This document shows, piece after piece, positions 13,401 to 25,390 of a stretch of DNA of 64,000 nucleotides. The first letter of the stretch is position 1. Every line of letters starts with the position of its first letter. Below the pieces are notes generated by a model, which was given only the letters and a program-made list of their open reading frames with translations, did not search any database and had not been told where the DNA came from. A program made the position numbers and the translations under genes. Source of the stretch: Tachypleus tridentatus (Eukaryota > Arthropoda > Merostomata > Xiphosura > Limulidae); NCBI RefSeq assembly GCF_004210375.1, contig NC_134829.1, positions 28,722,034 to 28,786,033 on the forward strand, given 5' to 3'.

Positions 13401-15053
13401 ATAGAAAAATGGAAAAATGTTTCACAATAAATGCAAAAGACAAAAAAATAAAAAATGAATAAAATTGTTAAAAATAGGAACAGCTAAGTTGTAAATAGTT
13501 AACTGTTATTGTTTAGAGAGAGGTCTATAAGAACTCATGCAATTTTATTAATAATTCATTTTTGTATATGCAATATTACTAAGATTTTCTTTATTCTAAA
13601 CAGTAGTTGTTAATTTCTATTAAATATTATTTAACGATACGTACATAAATATGATCAAACTTTCTAAAGCTATTCATCTACAAATTACTAAAAAATTCAC
13701 TAGATAAAAAGCAACACCACAATGCATTATTTTTTGTCACTTATTATCAAATATGTTTTTCACCTTGATTCTTCATTTTTAAGGGTGAGTGCTATCTATT
13801 TATACAGTCTACTAAATACTTAAATAAAAACTTCAATTATTATGATATTTGGCCAAGACAAGAAGGATTTAGCTTTTTTCTTTCTGAATTGCATCTATTA
13901 ATTTGAAAGATGCTTTCATAATTTTCTTGGTCACATTAAGTTCATCAGCACAATACTGTTATACATTTAAGTATGATATATAAATATTTATGAACATTTC
14001 ACACACAAAACAACTATGACATAGTTAAAATTATTTTAATTAACAGTTTTATTGCTAGTACCAATCCTGAATTTGCTAGCGGGAAAAAATTAGCAACTGT
14101 TTTCTCTACTGTTTTCAGAAGTTGTAAAACAAAAAATAGCAAAACTGTCATTTTAAACAGTTTCTTGATTCAATCAACACATATTCAAAATTAGAATTCA
14201 AACATGCCCTGATTTTCAAGGTTTATATTTTGTAAACAGAAAAAATATAGCATGATACCAAACTGAAAATTTTAAGCTTTTCCCTATGAACTAATAAGCT
14301 ATTTCATTATCTTTTTCTCCTCCAGCAAGTTTTCATTTCATTATTGTAAATTAACATAATACAGTGGAATACTTTTTATGTAACTTTTACTTTAGAACTC
14401 ATACTTACAGGTTCTTTTTTTTCAACTTCAATTTCTTTATTGATTACTTCATCTACTTCTTGCTCATCTTCGTGCATCTCTTCTTCAAAGTCTAATTCTC
14501 CATCAGGAGCATGCACATGTACATCTGATAACTTAGCTTTATTATTTTCATCTTTTCTTGTTCTTGATTTGATTTTTACAATATTTTCATCTAAATCCTT
14601 TGTTTCTTTAACATCATTTAGAGCAATATCATCGTTTTCATCCTGAGATGAATTCTCAGAGAAAGAATTTTCACAGTCTTTAATATTCTCAATAGTTTCA
14701 TTGTCAACTGTTGTACTAATTTCTTCAACAGATTTATAATTTTTACATATACGTTTCTGAATAAATTTATCTTTGGTGTTTTCTTGTGAACTCTCAAACT
14801 TAAATGGGATACTTCTTTGTTTTCTCTTTCGTCTTTCACGAGATGTGTCAGAACCATCAGATTCTTCACTTTCTTCATCACTTTTTGACTGTTTGTTGTC
14901 ATCATCCCCACTTGAGGATGCTCCACCTCTTTCTGAATCAGACTCAGAATTGCTTTCTTCATCACTCACATCTTCCATTCCATCTACACTACCTTTTTCA
15001 CTAGAAGGTTTTTCACCAATGCTATCTACTTCATTATTTCTTTCATCATCCAT
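1332..15053 (-). CDS. ZC3H18: ZC3H18-like CCCH zinc-finger protein, 5' portion (six coding exons, 3' end outside window)
   Basis: ZC3H18 is a nuclear RNA-binding protein. In animals it bridges the cap-binding/ARS2 complex to the NEXT-exosome and to mRNP factors. Six exons join in one continuous frame: 15053-14409, 10181-10128, 9855-9550, 6527-6414, 1935-1769 and 1449-1332. All introns have GT-AG ends, and the phases agree (0,0,0,0,2,0). They encode 468 residues. Order: an acidic, Ser-rich N-terminus (1-215), more acidic sequence (216-256), one CCCH finger (C257-x7-C265-x5-C271-x3-H275), a Pro/Gly-rich linker, then the block HAKE|LMKKANRRKEQEPDFEEKR and an FWRGRYENF motif. These last two match the vertebrate ZC3H18 core (recalled, not searched). 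The ATG at 15053 is the first in its exon; the frame stays open back to an acceptor near 15076, so a non-coding exon lies upstream. The Arg/Ser-rich C-terminal half lies beyond position 1. Confidence 0.93.
1769..1935 (-). CDS. ZC3H18: ZC3H18 coding exon 5: KEQEPDFEEKR core
   Basis: 167 bp, entering in phase 0 and leaving in phase 2. Begins LMKKANRRKEQEPDFEEKR and continues DYDKENDVYGRSPSRKLGG, matching the conserved ZC3H18 segment after the finger. The split Gly codon (GG|C) is completed by the next exon. Confidence 0.93.
2216..2640 (+). repeat. Copy 1 of an unclassified interspersed repeat (about 400 bp)
   Basis: Shares ordered blocks with 4613-5005: CACAAAATTTGG near the start, then TAAAACCTCCTAA, then GTAA.ATTTTATATTT, then CTTGTAAC followed by CTAGAATGA. 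Diverged but collinear. No coding frame and no terminal inverted repeat seen. Lies in a ZC3H18 intron. Confidence 0.55.
2970..3130. mobile_element. Short inverted-repeat element (MITE), probably pogo/Tigger-like
   Basis: About 160 bp beginning TACAGTGGAACCCCTCTA and ending AGAGGGTTTCCCACTGTA, imperfect terminal inverted repeats of about 16 bp bounded by TA, the usual target duplication of Tc1/mariner/pogo elements. The CAGTGGAACC-type end is like pogo-family termini. No transposase, so non-autonomous. Inside a ZC3H18 intron. Confidence 0.65.
4533..5005 (+). repeat. Copy 2 of the same interspersed repeat, with an internal 80-bp duplication
   Basis: Collinear with 2216-2640. Its first part is duplicated in tandem: the TTTGCATTATAACTT..GATAA block occurs at about 4538 and again about 4617. 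Just upstream, a CTTTTGCAACAG(C/G)C block occurs twice (about 4316 and 4475). All non-coding. Confidence 0.5.
5222..5239. repeat. (GA)n microsatellite
   Basis: Nine GA dinucleotides in a row within a ZC3H18 intron. Confidence 0.9.
6414..6527 (-). CDS. ZC3H18: ZC3H18 coding exon 4: polyproline linker and WERGLRHAKE motif
   Basis: Thirty-eight codons, phase 0 to 0. Proline-rich start, then PPVESAWERGLRHAKE, which is near-identical to the vertebrate protein at this point. GTAAGT donor at 6413-6408. Confidence 0.92.
6528..9549. other. ZC3H18 intron, no feature seen
   Basis: AT-rich. Open frames at 7927-8121, 8585-8812 and 9072-9293 (plus strand) lack recognisable domains and look like chance frames. 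Confidence 0.6.
9550..9855 (-). CDS. ZC3H18: ZC3H18 coding exon 3: CCCH zinc finger and Pro/Gly linker
   Basis: 102 codons, phase 0 to 0. Starts DDDLEEGEVKEG and contains RPVCRFFNKGQCTWG followed by SCRFIHPGINDKGNY, a C-x7-C-x5-C-x3-H finger typical of RNA-binding CCCH domains. A Pro/Gly/Met-rich linker follows (residues about 280-335 of the assembled protein). The finger and the INDKGNY sequence after it are the best identifiers of the family. Confidence 0.95.
10128..10181 (-). CDS. ZC3H18: ZC3H18 coding exon 2 (54-bp acidic micro-exon)
   Basis: Eighteen codons reading GEKSEEGEADDDDGEVSD. Flanked by an AG acceptor at 10183-10182 and a GTAAGT donor at 10127-10122, phase 0 on both sides. The acidic composition continues from exon 1 into exon 3, so inclusion or skipping would leave the frame intact. 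Confidence 0.85.
10182..14408. other. ZC3H18 intron, no feature seen
   Basis: 4.2 kb of AT-rich sequence between the acidic first coding exon and the 54-bp exon. I see no gene, RNA or transposon signature. Confidence 0.6.
14409..15053 (-). CDS. ZC3H18: ZC3H18 coding exon 1: acidic, disordered N-terminus
   Basis: Encodes residues 1-215. It opens with MDDERNNEVDS and is dominated by Ser, Asp, Glu and Lys runs, with a basic patch RERRKRKQRS near residues 72-81 that could act as a nuclear-localisation signal (inference). It ends at GAACCT followed by GTAAGT, phase 0. Low complexity produces several long open frames on the opposite strand here; they have no independent support. Confidence 0.9.
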
Positions 15054-16239
15054 AACTGATATTAAATCTGCTGACCTGAAAATCTATAAAACACAAACTT
15101 CAGGAATGAAAGCCCTTCTTAATATAATTTACTAACTTAAATCATATATAATTATACACATTAATACTTTACGTTAATCCAACACTGTACTGATTCTTTG
15201 TAAAAATCTATATACAATGCAGTTAACTAAATGATAATACGTTTATGTTTTAGTAGAACCAAAATGATCCTATCAGTAAGAATTTTCAATGCCACACTAA
15301 ATATACTAATAGTTACATTCTATCACAACCAAATTTTATTTTGATTAGAAAGTATATAATTTAGATACATTTAAAAACACTGAGTTAGTCAGAATAAAAC
15401 AAAAATATGAACAAGTCTGAGCATTACAAAACTAAATAACTATAAATCATATAATTACTTACAAGGGAGAATATAGTTCAGCTATGCCATACATGTAAAC
15501 AATTTTAAATCATGACCTACACTGAAACTGAATAACAGGAATTATTTCAAGATACTTTGTCAGAAAATACAAGCATGCCAAAGGTGAAAACAATTCAACA
15601 TCCAGTTCACATGTAAGATAATAAACCAATTTATTTCTTCCTTACCATTCTTTTACAAACTTAAACACTGGAATTTGAAGACCACATTTACAAATAACAC
15701 TAATTGCACTACACTAATACAAAAAAGGAACTTGTATTACTTCACGTCTAAAAGGAAAATACACTGACTGATACACTCTACCATTTCTTAGGTATATTTT
15801 ACAAACCTAATATTTATAACCTACCCTTAAATTTGCTATAAAACTTAACATCAAAGCTTTAGATCTATCTAAGCCTATATCATTAAACCTTTTACTCTTA
15901 GTGTTATAACGAGTAATAGCTTCCTCCAGCTTATAAACAAATTATAACATTTAGTTGATAACTGTATGTATTTATATACGTAGATATATAATTTTACTAA
16001 GTTACAACTGTCTTTTTAATAATTACATTAAAAGTATAACATGAAATTCACATAGCATATCCAAACCTGAGATGAAATATAATTAGGTTTAATTTTGTAG
16101 AGAAGAGAAAAAGTAAACAAATGAGAAAAATATACTTTAAGAAATAAAAATATAGCCATAAAACAAATATCCAACACTCAGACATAAATAACCTGGTGGG
16201 CTGGTGGGTCATTATCTACTGTAACCTTAAGGTAGTGAT

Positions 16240-16810
16240 TAAAGTAAAGCCCAAATTCTGTTGGGAGTACCATCACCTATCCATTTTACAGTGCCTACTA
16301 TGAATCGAGGAATCAGTGTGATAGTTTGGGGGCATACTTCTGTTAAGGCAACAGGAGATATTTGCAAATTAGATGGAGTAATGGACCAGCACAAGTACCG
16401 TCAGACACTGGTCCATCATGGTATACCCCGTGGTTTGTATATTATTGGTAAAGGATTCTGCTACCAAGAAGATAATGACCCCAAGCATCCATCCAACTTG
16501 TGCAGAAATTATTTAGCTAAGAAAGAAGCTGCTAGAATCATTAAATGATGCAATGGCCCCCCAAGAGACCTAGTCTCAACCCCGTTGTACAGATCTGGGA
16601 TTTGATAAATCATAAACTTAAGTCAAGGGTTACTCCAAAGAATATTTATGGGAGTTTAGTAGAAACACTTAGAGGAAATTCTCAAAGGACACTTTAATTA
16701 AATATGTAGCAACCAAGCCAAAAACAACATCTGCAGTTATTAAAGCAAAAGGAGGATACACAGAATATTAACTGTTTGTTGAACTCAAGTACTTCCACTG
16801 AGTTTATGTT
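16240..16810 (+). pseudogene. Tc1/mariner-type transposase remnant
   Basis: A DDE transposase fragment broken by frameshifts and stops. Frame 16261-16548 reads PTMNRGISVIVWG, then DGVMDQHKYRQ, then QEDNDPKHPSNLCRNYLAKK; the QxDNDPKH motif carries the second catalytic Asp of Tc1 transposases. Shifted frames downstream give MQWPP, SPDLNPV-like and IWDFI segments, the third-acidic-residue block, then a tail ending KGGYTEY. The N-terminal DNA-binding part and the terminal repeats are not visible. Lies in the 5' intron of ZC3H18. Confidence 0.85.
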
Positions 16811-17045
16811 GTACTAAATACAAAAATTAATAAAATTCTGATGTTTCACCTGTTTCACTGTTTTTGAGAGTAGCCTAAAATCTAATTTTTACCTTTGTCC
16901 ATAAGACTTTTGCACATTACTGTATACATACACATACAATAACATACAATTACTGTACAGTAATGAATGATGAAAATTGTAAGTTTAGAGTACGTGCTGA
17001 CCCCTCTAGTAAATTTATTAATAAAAGAGCAAATATTGTAAAACA

Positions 17046-17970
17046 AGGTGATTTAGTCTTTTTTCTATTCAAAACAATGACCTGATAGTTGAATTCAGGT
17101 TACAATATTAGAAAGTGGCATTTACAAATATTACTATATTATTAAAATATGGTACTGTCACTTTTTTTTTAAGATTCATTTTTGCATTAAAAGATTGTCC
17201 AGCATGTTTTTACACTACTATATTCATGGGTCCACAATGTGTCATACTGAGTTATTTTATAATTTTTTGTCTTTTACAAAGTCCACTCAAAGAACTGACC
17301 AAAACAATTTGGTCAAATATAAAATACATAAAGAATTCCAGTAGCAATTAGAGGAATTAATTACAATACTGACATTTTTTTTTCAAAAACATATGTTACT
17401 AGAAAATGTGTAACCAATAATGTCCTGCACAAGTGGCTTGAAACATAAATAGCTTAGAAAATTATAATAATTCATTAGTATATGTAATTCTTACTTGTAT
17501 ACTGAAAATTCTGACACCACTTAAGAGTAAACTCAATCCATGCCTATTAAGGTTTTAAATGTTTTGTAAGACATTGTGCAGTATTTCAAATGTTATTCTC
17601 ATGCCATAAATCATTATGCCTTAGCTTTGTTAAGAAAAAGTCTACAATTCATTTCATCAATCCTAAAACAACAATTCAGTAATAAAACTATAACATATAA
17701 CAACTCAAATGATAGAGAGTATCTGTTTAACACTACCACACATCTGAAGTCACACCTCAGCTCAATATTTATTAGGGAACTAGCAAAGATTAGATAATCA
17801 CACACAAAATCAACAAAATGAAACAAAAACTGAGGAACATGGCATATCTTACAAATAAAGTGATGATTTAGTCTTTTATTTCTTATATCAAAAACAATGC
17901 TCTGATATTTTAACTATGATTATAATATTAGAAAATGACTGTTACAAATATTGGATTATTAAAATATCTG
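17046..17970. repeat. Diverged direct repeat, two copies of about 110 bp, 815 bp apart
   Basis: 17046-17152 and 17860-17970 share GATTTAGTCTTTT, AAAACAATG.(C/T)CTGATA, AATATTAGAAA and TTACAAATATT in the same order and spacing. The DNA between is unremarkable. Could be an old segmental duplication or two copies of a repeat; too short and diverged to call LTRs. Confidence 0.45.
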
Positions 17971-18469
17971 GCATTATAAATCCAAAGACTTACCACTGCC
18001 CTAGCAGGGGATAAAATTGTTTAAACATGTAATTTCAATATGCACTGACAGATACAGCTCATAAAGTGTTCTCTGAAATTTCTGTTTACACCACATATAA
18101 TACTGATCTAAACTGTTTTATATGTTACACATAAACATTCACAAAATGTTAACATTTGATCTTTAATTCCCATCACATATTTACTGTAACAAACACTTAT
18201 TTTATATCATACTCTGCATACTTTATTAATGATATATATGAGAGTCAATAGGTTATTAACAAGTCTGAAACAGAACTTAATAAGTACCAAAAAAAGTCAA
18301 AAATGCAAAACAACAGTGATCACCTACACAGTTCCAAAATAACTTTAATTTACAATCACAAAAGTTGAAGTTGAAGGCTTATCACTTTGTTACACACAAT
18401 TTCATTAATCCTCAAATTACTGAATTTGTCATACCACAAGATCCAAATATTGTATTATCTCATGATTTA

Positions 18470-19330
18470 GACATATTTAATGCTATGGACTTGGTATACT
18501 TAGATTTTCAGTAAGCTTTTAATAAGACACTGCACATAAGACTGGCTATAAAAACCACATCAATATGGTGTTGGAAAAAAGCGTAGTTCATAGAGCTGTA
18601 ATGTTGCTGGATAAAAGAAAGCAAAAAGTCAGTGTTAATTCATACTGTATGAATTGTGGATTATTAGGTGTTACAGAATGACTTTGGAAAAACTAGGCAA
18701 AATCTTGAGACTGTGTTCTATTGCTATTAGTAAAGCTAACAGATTTTTAGAATGTATTTTAACTGTTTTGCTTATAATAAAAAGGGTTAAATGACTTTAT
18801 ATGAATCACCAGTAAGGTCTCAGCTTTGGTAATGAGTGCAATTTTAGTCTCCTTAACTAAGAAGGAATGAATTAGCGAAAAAGGTTCAAAAGAAGGTTAC
18901 TACAATAATGTGGAGTGACAGAAAGGTTGCATTATGGAGTTAGGCTTGGAGGTGATCTTACAGAAATCCATTAAGAAACCAGATGAAAAAGGTTTTGATC
19001 TTAAACAGAGCCCAAAAATGTTAAGGTTCAAAATCATATATAAACATCTTTATATTGCATTCTGAAGATTATGGATAAAGAGTACACAAGTCTGATATTT
19101 GAAAACAAAATTGGGTTATTCTGCAAGGTTTTTAATTTTTTTTATAAAAGGATAATTATCTAATGGAATAAGTTGCCATCAAAAATAATAGAGGTCCGAC
19201 TTCACAAAATCTTAAAAGAACCAATGAACTCCACAAAAATAAATGGTGGCCTTAAAAAAATTAATTTTACTATTTCTTAGGGATGAAATCAAGAACAGCT
19301 TTGAAGGGCCAGCATTCCCTTTGGTTGGTC
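18470..19330 (+). pseudogene. CR1-type LINE reverse transcriptase remnant
   Basis: Decayed non-LTR retrotransposon. MDLVYLDFQ then AFNKTLHIRL is the RT motif seen in CR1-like elements (VDLVYLDFQKAFDKVPH). Further on come LLDKRKQKVSVN, ISKANRFL, and near the 3' end WNKLPSKIIEV, all in family order but in shifting frames with stops and a probable internal deletion of the catalytic region. Lies in the 5' intron of ZC3H18. Confidence 0.8.
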
Positions 19331-20316
19331 TGGATATTTTATGTTATGGTTCAATAACATGTACAAAGTGCTTCAGATGTAACTTACAAGGCACCAGATA
19401 ATGATAAATCAAGAACAATAAAACTTGTAAATCTCATATGCAGGTTGCTAAGTCACATATCACAACAATTTATTTTCACTTGAGATTTTTAAAAATTATA
19501 CACATTTTCTAACTAGGTAATTCATCTATCGTTGTATTAGAATTAATAAAAAACGCGTTCTGAAATACAATTTTCAGTTCTTACAAAATTACAAGTAAAC
19601 TCAATTTTTATTAGTACACCTAGATAACACAATAGAAATAATAATACTGGTATTAATAACCAAATCTGACCTACTTTAATGTTATATATCGGTTTTCATG
19701 TTTGGCCACGCTTAGAAACACTAACAGTTGCACTGTCAGTCGCGATTATTCAAGACTCGATTAATTCAACCCGCTAGTTTACTATACTTAGCCATAAACT
19801 TTGATTAAGACTAACTTGTATATGTATTACTATTAAGCTGTATTGTTAGGCTTAGCACAACTTTCATCTGTAGTAAGCATAAGTTCAACCACACTTTTCA
19901 AGTGAATAATGAACAAAACACTGCACTGTGCACTTAACTTCGAAAGAAAAATAAAACAGACACCACCAAACTAAGTTCTTAAATTTAAATCACCTACTTC
20001 GTCACAAAAGACAAAGAAAACTTTAGGCACTGCAAGAACACAAACATCCACTTTTTGCACGATATTGCAGCGACGTCTATATATTTGTACGTCTATGTAA
20101 ACTTACGTTAGTTGTACCTGGTAATGACGAAATCTTACCGAAACGTTGAACATTTGTTAATTTCTTAAACTTGTAATACAAATTTCTTCGTAACCATTCA
20201 TGAAATCTTTAAGTTTTATTAGCCTTAACGCGAGTTCCTCATTATCGAATTTGAAACCAACTTTTGTTTAATATTACGCCCACTTTGAACTCGTTCGTTA
20301 AAAAAATATAGCTTAC

Positions 20317-20580
20317 CTTAAGCCTTTTCCTATAGCAACTTTGAAAAACATTCATGTGGTTTCCACCGGTAGGTGAGGGGTAAGTTAAAAGATATAACGA
20401 AAGAAAAATCAGTGACTGGGTTCCTCGTGATGAAGAAAGTATAGAAAATCTCTCATGTAGGTTTGCACTAACACAATATCTATGTTGTACAACAGTCATT
20501 GTTTTATTGTTAGTAGGCCAAACATGTTCTAATAGTTAGTATGCTAGATTCTGAAATCGACAGTCTACGGTCAGAGTCAT
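20317..20580 (-). promoter_or_regulatory. Possible non-coding first exon and promoter region of ZC3H18
   Basis: A good donor (AAG followed by GTAAGC) ends an exon-like stretch at 20317. The ZC3H18 start exon needs a spliced 5' leader, because its frame stays open to an acceptor near 15076. CpG is more frequent from about 19.7 to 20.5 kb than in the surrounding DNA. A second GTAAGT at 20106-20101 is an alternative. A 60-codon open frame crosses the stretch but matches nothing I know. The upstream end is a guess, and no TATA box or initiator is convincing. Confidence 0.25.
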
Positions 20581-20589
20581 GTCGCTGCA

Positions 20590-23500
20590 ATACTGTGCTC
20601 CACACTTCGAAATCCTGAGTGTATTATAAGAGTGATGGTAACATCCAAGTTTTTGGTTATAGTAGTTAATTGCCAGCGGGTGATCCTTTTTTCTAGTGTA
20701 TTATCCAAAAATTAAGAACTGCTAGCACAAATACCCCTGGTAATATGAAAACAATTTTTATTATTTGGAAAACATAAAGAAAACAGGACATATACACTTA
20801 TTCTGCATGAAAATATATTTGTTTCTGCTAGGCTGTGCTTAGTTCCATAGCTTTCTTTCTCTTGAGATAGTCTACCGTCGGACTAAACATAATTATCCTT
20901 AAAATGGGGTTTTGCTCTGTAATCTCCTAGTAGAACTGAATCATAAAAATGCATTGGGATTCAACAAGTAAGCTATTTTCTTTTCCTGGCCAACAAAATT
21001 ACCTCATAGCTTTTGTTCTTCTATAGCATACTAGACCAGCAAAGGTTATTGCAATGCCAACATTATCAATCCAAATGCTTTATGTTACTGCAATATCCTC
21101 TTGGGCTTAAATGACTTCTCTCACTGTAGAGAACAACTAAAGCAACGTAGACATTCTGGACCATAGCCTACCGCCATTACAGCACAGAAACTACATAGCC
21201 AAAACATTTCCAAATTTTCTATGTATTTAAAGCAGATAAAAAACAACAACCCAACAACAACAACATATGATATGTATAGATATATTCTTTCAGGCTTGTC
21301 CGAAGCCAAGAATTAAATTTGTCTTAAAAATAAATTATCGTTAAACTCGTGACAGAGTCCAAGAACTAGTTAACTTTACTTTAATCCTGAGAATACCTAC
21401 GCGTCACACAAACGACACATACTCTTTAAAGTGAGTCACACTAACTACAAAAGTATTAAACCTTTAACGAAGATTTAAAATATACAAACAGTGCAGATAC
21501 TTTAATAATAGTAAAAAAACATACACACAAGAACTTAAAGCAAACTTATCAACATAATATATTAACTTTAATTCTAAATAATACATTAATATTATTTCTA
21601 GTTCATAACCATATAAAAAGCTAATATTTCACATGATGCAAAAACACATGAAAATATAGAAAAAGACTCTTTAACAAACAACTCACAAATTAACAATAAA
21701 ACAACTACCCATACTCTACATACTAACATAAACAAACTACTCGAAGAAATAAGTTAATAAACAAAATACAGGGATAACCATTTCACTTTAAAAGTCTAAC
21801 GCCTCAAGTAAATAATCGCGATTAAAGGAAAAGAACAGAATAATAAAAAATAAATTGGTTTAAAGTAAATAATATTCCACTTTAAGAAATGATTTATGTC
21901 CCTCAAAATTGGTAGTTCAATACAACATTTAAGCGTAAATTCGTATATAAATGTGAAGTATACAAAAAACTTTAAAAATATAAAACATAGAATAAGACAA
22001 AATGATCCCACTTAAAAGAGAACTCTTTAACATTGTAAAATTTTATGCATTAAGCACGCAAAAATACCTGAGTAATAATATAAAATCTGACTGCTTTAGT
22101 CTTAGTGTTTTTTATTGGTAACCATGGGTGCCTTAAGGTTTCTCAGGCTCTTAACAAGTTATGTTCAGCTTCAGCTAACCCGTACTGCAGGTTTAAGATT
22201 TCCACTTCGTACACAGACAGAGGAGTTGACCTTTGCCTCCGTCTATTTGGCTACAATCTTTTAGCAATGGTGTTTGAGCATTGAAATCTGCTGTAACGTG
22301 GGTCAATTAGCAATCACATTAGGTGTCCTGGAATGGAATTCTATGCTATTTCCTTTGGGATTACTATAATTATTTCTTCACTGGGGATCTCTCAGAGTCT
22401 ATGACAATTTCTGTCCTTATTCTGGTCAGCCCAGCCACTGAAGTCAAATTTATCTGCTTGCTTCATTTATACTGAAGCTTGCCTTAATTTCAACTTCCCA
22501 GAATTTGAGTATCCCTTGACAAACGTCTATCACAGGAAAGCTCTTTTACGACCCAGGTATATAGTAATACCATCGAAAAAGAGAACACATCTGTTGCCTC
22601 TAGGTTATGGTAATGTCTCGCCATATGATAGGACAAATCACTGAGCTCATCTTTTCTTTCATTGCTATCTCCTTTGTTGGCGTTAATCTGCTGCTAAATT
22701 GCTTGGAGGCTTAGCTTCTCCAGATGCTATAGTGTTGCTTCTGACAATCTAAAGCTGATGATTTCCCTAGAGTTCACAGCAGCATCAGGGCTTTCATCAT
22801 CCACCGCACAGTCCAGTCCTGGAAGATATTAGTGTTATTTTTTTCACCAATCTTATAAACCTTTTCAAGTCAGATGTGCGGTAAGGAATGTATCTTCAAT
22901 GATAGATTATGCTTAAAGTGAATGTTAACCCAGTTTCTCTGTATTCTTGATAATTTCACATCTCTCACTGCAGAGAAAATCTTGGGCATTCTAAAGAAGC
23001 TGCGAAACTTTAAAGAATAATGAAAGATCCAATTTATCACTCAAAAAGAGAAAAGGTAGAATTCACAAACACAATTTACTGGGATAAGGCAAGATAACCA
23101 CCGAATAGTTGAAAAAAACAAAACAAAGAGACTGACTGTGGCTAAAACTTGGCCTTAAATACAAACAGGTCTGGATTCAAATTAAAGACTGACTATTTTC
23201 CAATCGATTAAAGCTCAGTGAAGTTTATTGGTTTCTAAAGATGGAGTCATAATCCGCGGTTATGATTGTGAACTATGCACTGGTCAAGCAATAAGTTTAC
23301 AGTTTCAGTGTGTACTCACGTTAATCGTAACTCATATAACGTTTATCTGAGGAACATACCTTTTCAGTCCTCTAGCTTCCCTCAATGTTTATGTGATCAT
23401 CTACCCATGGCCATGCTTCCCTTTGTTTAACATACCCTGAAACATGAACATACACGCTACACTCTCTGACCCTATCTCATTTATAGCCTACCATGTGGTT

Positions 23501-24760
23501 ATCATACAGACAGAACTTAGCTCTAATAGAAAGAAATGGAATTTGATCGTGGTTGGATCCTGTAAGTTCACTTGACTTGGGTTAGGTACGAATCCCATTT
23601 TTTACTGTAGTCCCTGCCAATATTTTCATTGTCTTTCCCTAATCATTTTCTTCCATCTCAAATTTTATAACAGTTATGGTACATATTTTAAGGAGTTACT
23701 GCATGAATGATACTTTCTGCCTCCCTCATTACATTACAACTTGCATTTTGATGTTTCAAAACTGTATTTTGTAATAAAAACGAAAAGAAAATATTCAGTT
23801 AACAGTTTGCTTACTGATTAAAAATATTTCAATCTGTATGACAGAGAATATTCCTATCACAGCCGAATAAAGCAATGTGTGTGGCACATGTATGTAGTTG
23901 TCGCGATATCTAAGCCCTTATCTACGAGTTTCAGTACTGCTTACAATTTCATTCACTTATTAATATTTTAACCCGATCAAGTTAAAAATTCTTTGTGTTA
24001 TTCGTTTGGGAAACACAAGATCAAACCGTGTTTTCTCTCTTTTACCACAGTGTAAATATTTTATTACTATTTTCTCTTTAAAAATCAACAAGCTTGTAAT
24101 ATGTCTTACAGAGATAATGTTTCAATGAAAATTACAGTTATGCTGAATTTTTCAATAGTGCCTTCCAGGTCTTTTAAAACAGTTAGCCTCATAATAATCA
24201 ATTCTTAAAGTCAAAATCAAGTCTCTATGCTTTGATTGTTTTCTTACTTCCTTCTTCTTTCTTGAAGTTTTATTTATTACTGTTCTTTATATATTGTTAC
24301 TATAAATGATTCTGAGTAATGTTTTCTGTACACGTATGCTTGTTTAAATGTGTACATTGCAGTACACATGTGTCGTCACTATACTTTGTCACATCCTCTA
24401 GTAGTCTGTGCATCTTGTCCCTGGCTACTGCATGAAAACTTTTAGTAACTTTTGAGTTATCTCCAGAAGTTAAGCTCACTAGCAACAGTAGTGTTATGTA
24501 GGGACAATAAAACTCAACTCATTTTTATTCCAGTTTTCACAAAATCAATAAACACCAGTAAAACCCAGACGAAGCAATACTTCTGAACTATTTTCCAAGA
24601 TTAAACCTCGTGCTATTACTGCTTCACTCCAATGTACATTCAGAAAGAGCTGGATTTTCTTGTTAATCGTAGATCTTGAATTTTCCCATGAAGACCGAGG
24701 AAAAATCTAAGGAGTACTGGATGACATAATTGGCGAAATATGGAGCAAAGTTTTGTATCA
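20590..24760. other. Intergenic, probably partly decayed retroelement; no gene supported
   Basis: No exon with splice signals and homology. The stretch 22.1-23.2 kb has a more balanced base composition than its flanks and may belong to the Ty3/gypsy remnant to its right, but no diagnostic motif could be read. The frames at 20242-20499, 21121-21309 and 21796-22011 (minus) are not recognised. Confidence 0.4.
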
Positions 24761-24769
24761 GCAAATTCA

Positions 24770-25390
24770 CTCAGTGGCTTAGTAAGTAAGGGGTTTGCAA
24801 CATCTTATTGATCATGAGCTTGTCTTAACTGCCAATAATCGAATGATAATTCTACAATGTAGTACATAAATTGCATCTGAATACCGTCAAATAGTTTAGA
24901 AAGCAGGGAATTCCACATCCTTCAGACAATGATCATTCAGATCAGTAACTGTTTTAGCTGCCTATAATGTTGTAGTAATCAAAAAATGCAATCATTACAC
25001 TTTGCCAGCTATTACTACCTAATATCTCAGAAATCGAGGGATGCTATTTCCTTTCAGTCAATAGTTTCTTGAATAAGGATTATCTTAGCTTTGAAGATCA
25101 AGCAGAGCTTCAATAATGTAGTCCATGCATTGTCTTCCACTATGCTCAGAAAGCAAAAGGTTGTGATACCATTTCATTAAGAAATGTTTTGACCACTTGA
25201 CCTTCCTAAGTTGGATGATCAAATGGCAATCCTAAAATGTAATCCATACATTCTTCTAGATCTTCCTACCTGACAACTCAAAAATCAAGAAACCTTATTT
25301 CTTTTCAATCATTAGTTTTGCAGACTATAAATAGTCTTAGCTTCGAAGACAGGTCTGGACTAATCTCTCCCTCTTAATCAGGTCTATTAA
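24770..25390. repeat. Array of five diverged tandem units of 118-131 bp
   Basis: A core resembling CTCAGAAAGCAAGGG recurs at about 24778, 24896, 25026, 25145 and 25277. A second core resembling AATGTAGTCCAT recurs at about 24855, 25113 and 25233, each at a similar offset. Divergence between units is high. It abuts the 3' side of the reverse-transcriptase remnant. Confidence 0.55.

Noticed and set aside
14440-15135. Long open frames on the plus strand and another minus frame over ZC3H18 exon 1
   Set aside because: They are shadows of a low-complexity Ser/Asp/Glu-rich coding exon and have no domain or start context of their own.
20242-20499. 85-codon minus-strand frame upstream of ZC3H18
   Set aside because: Unrecognisable as protein. 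The good donor within it at 20316 suits a non-coding first exon better than a separate gene.
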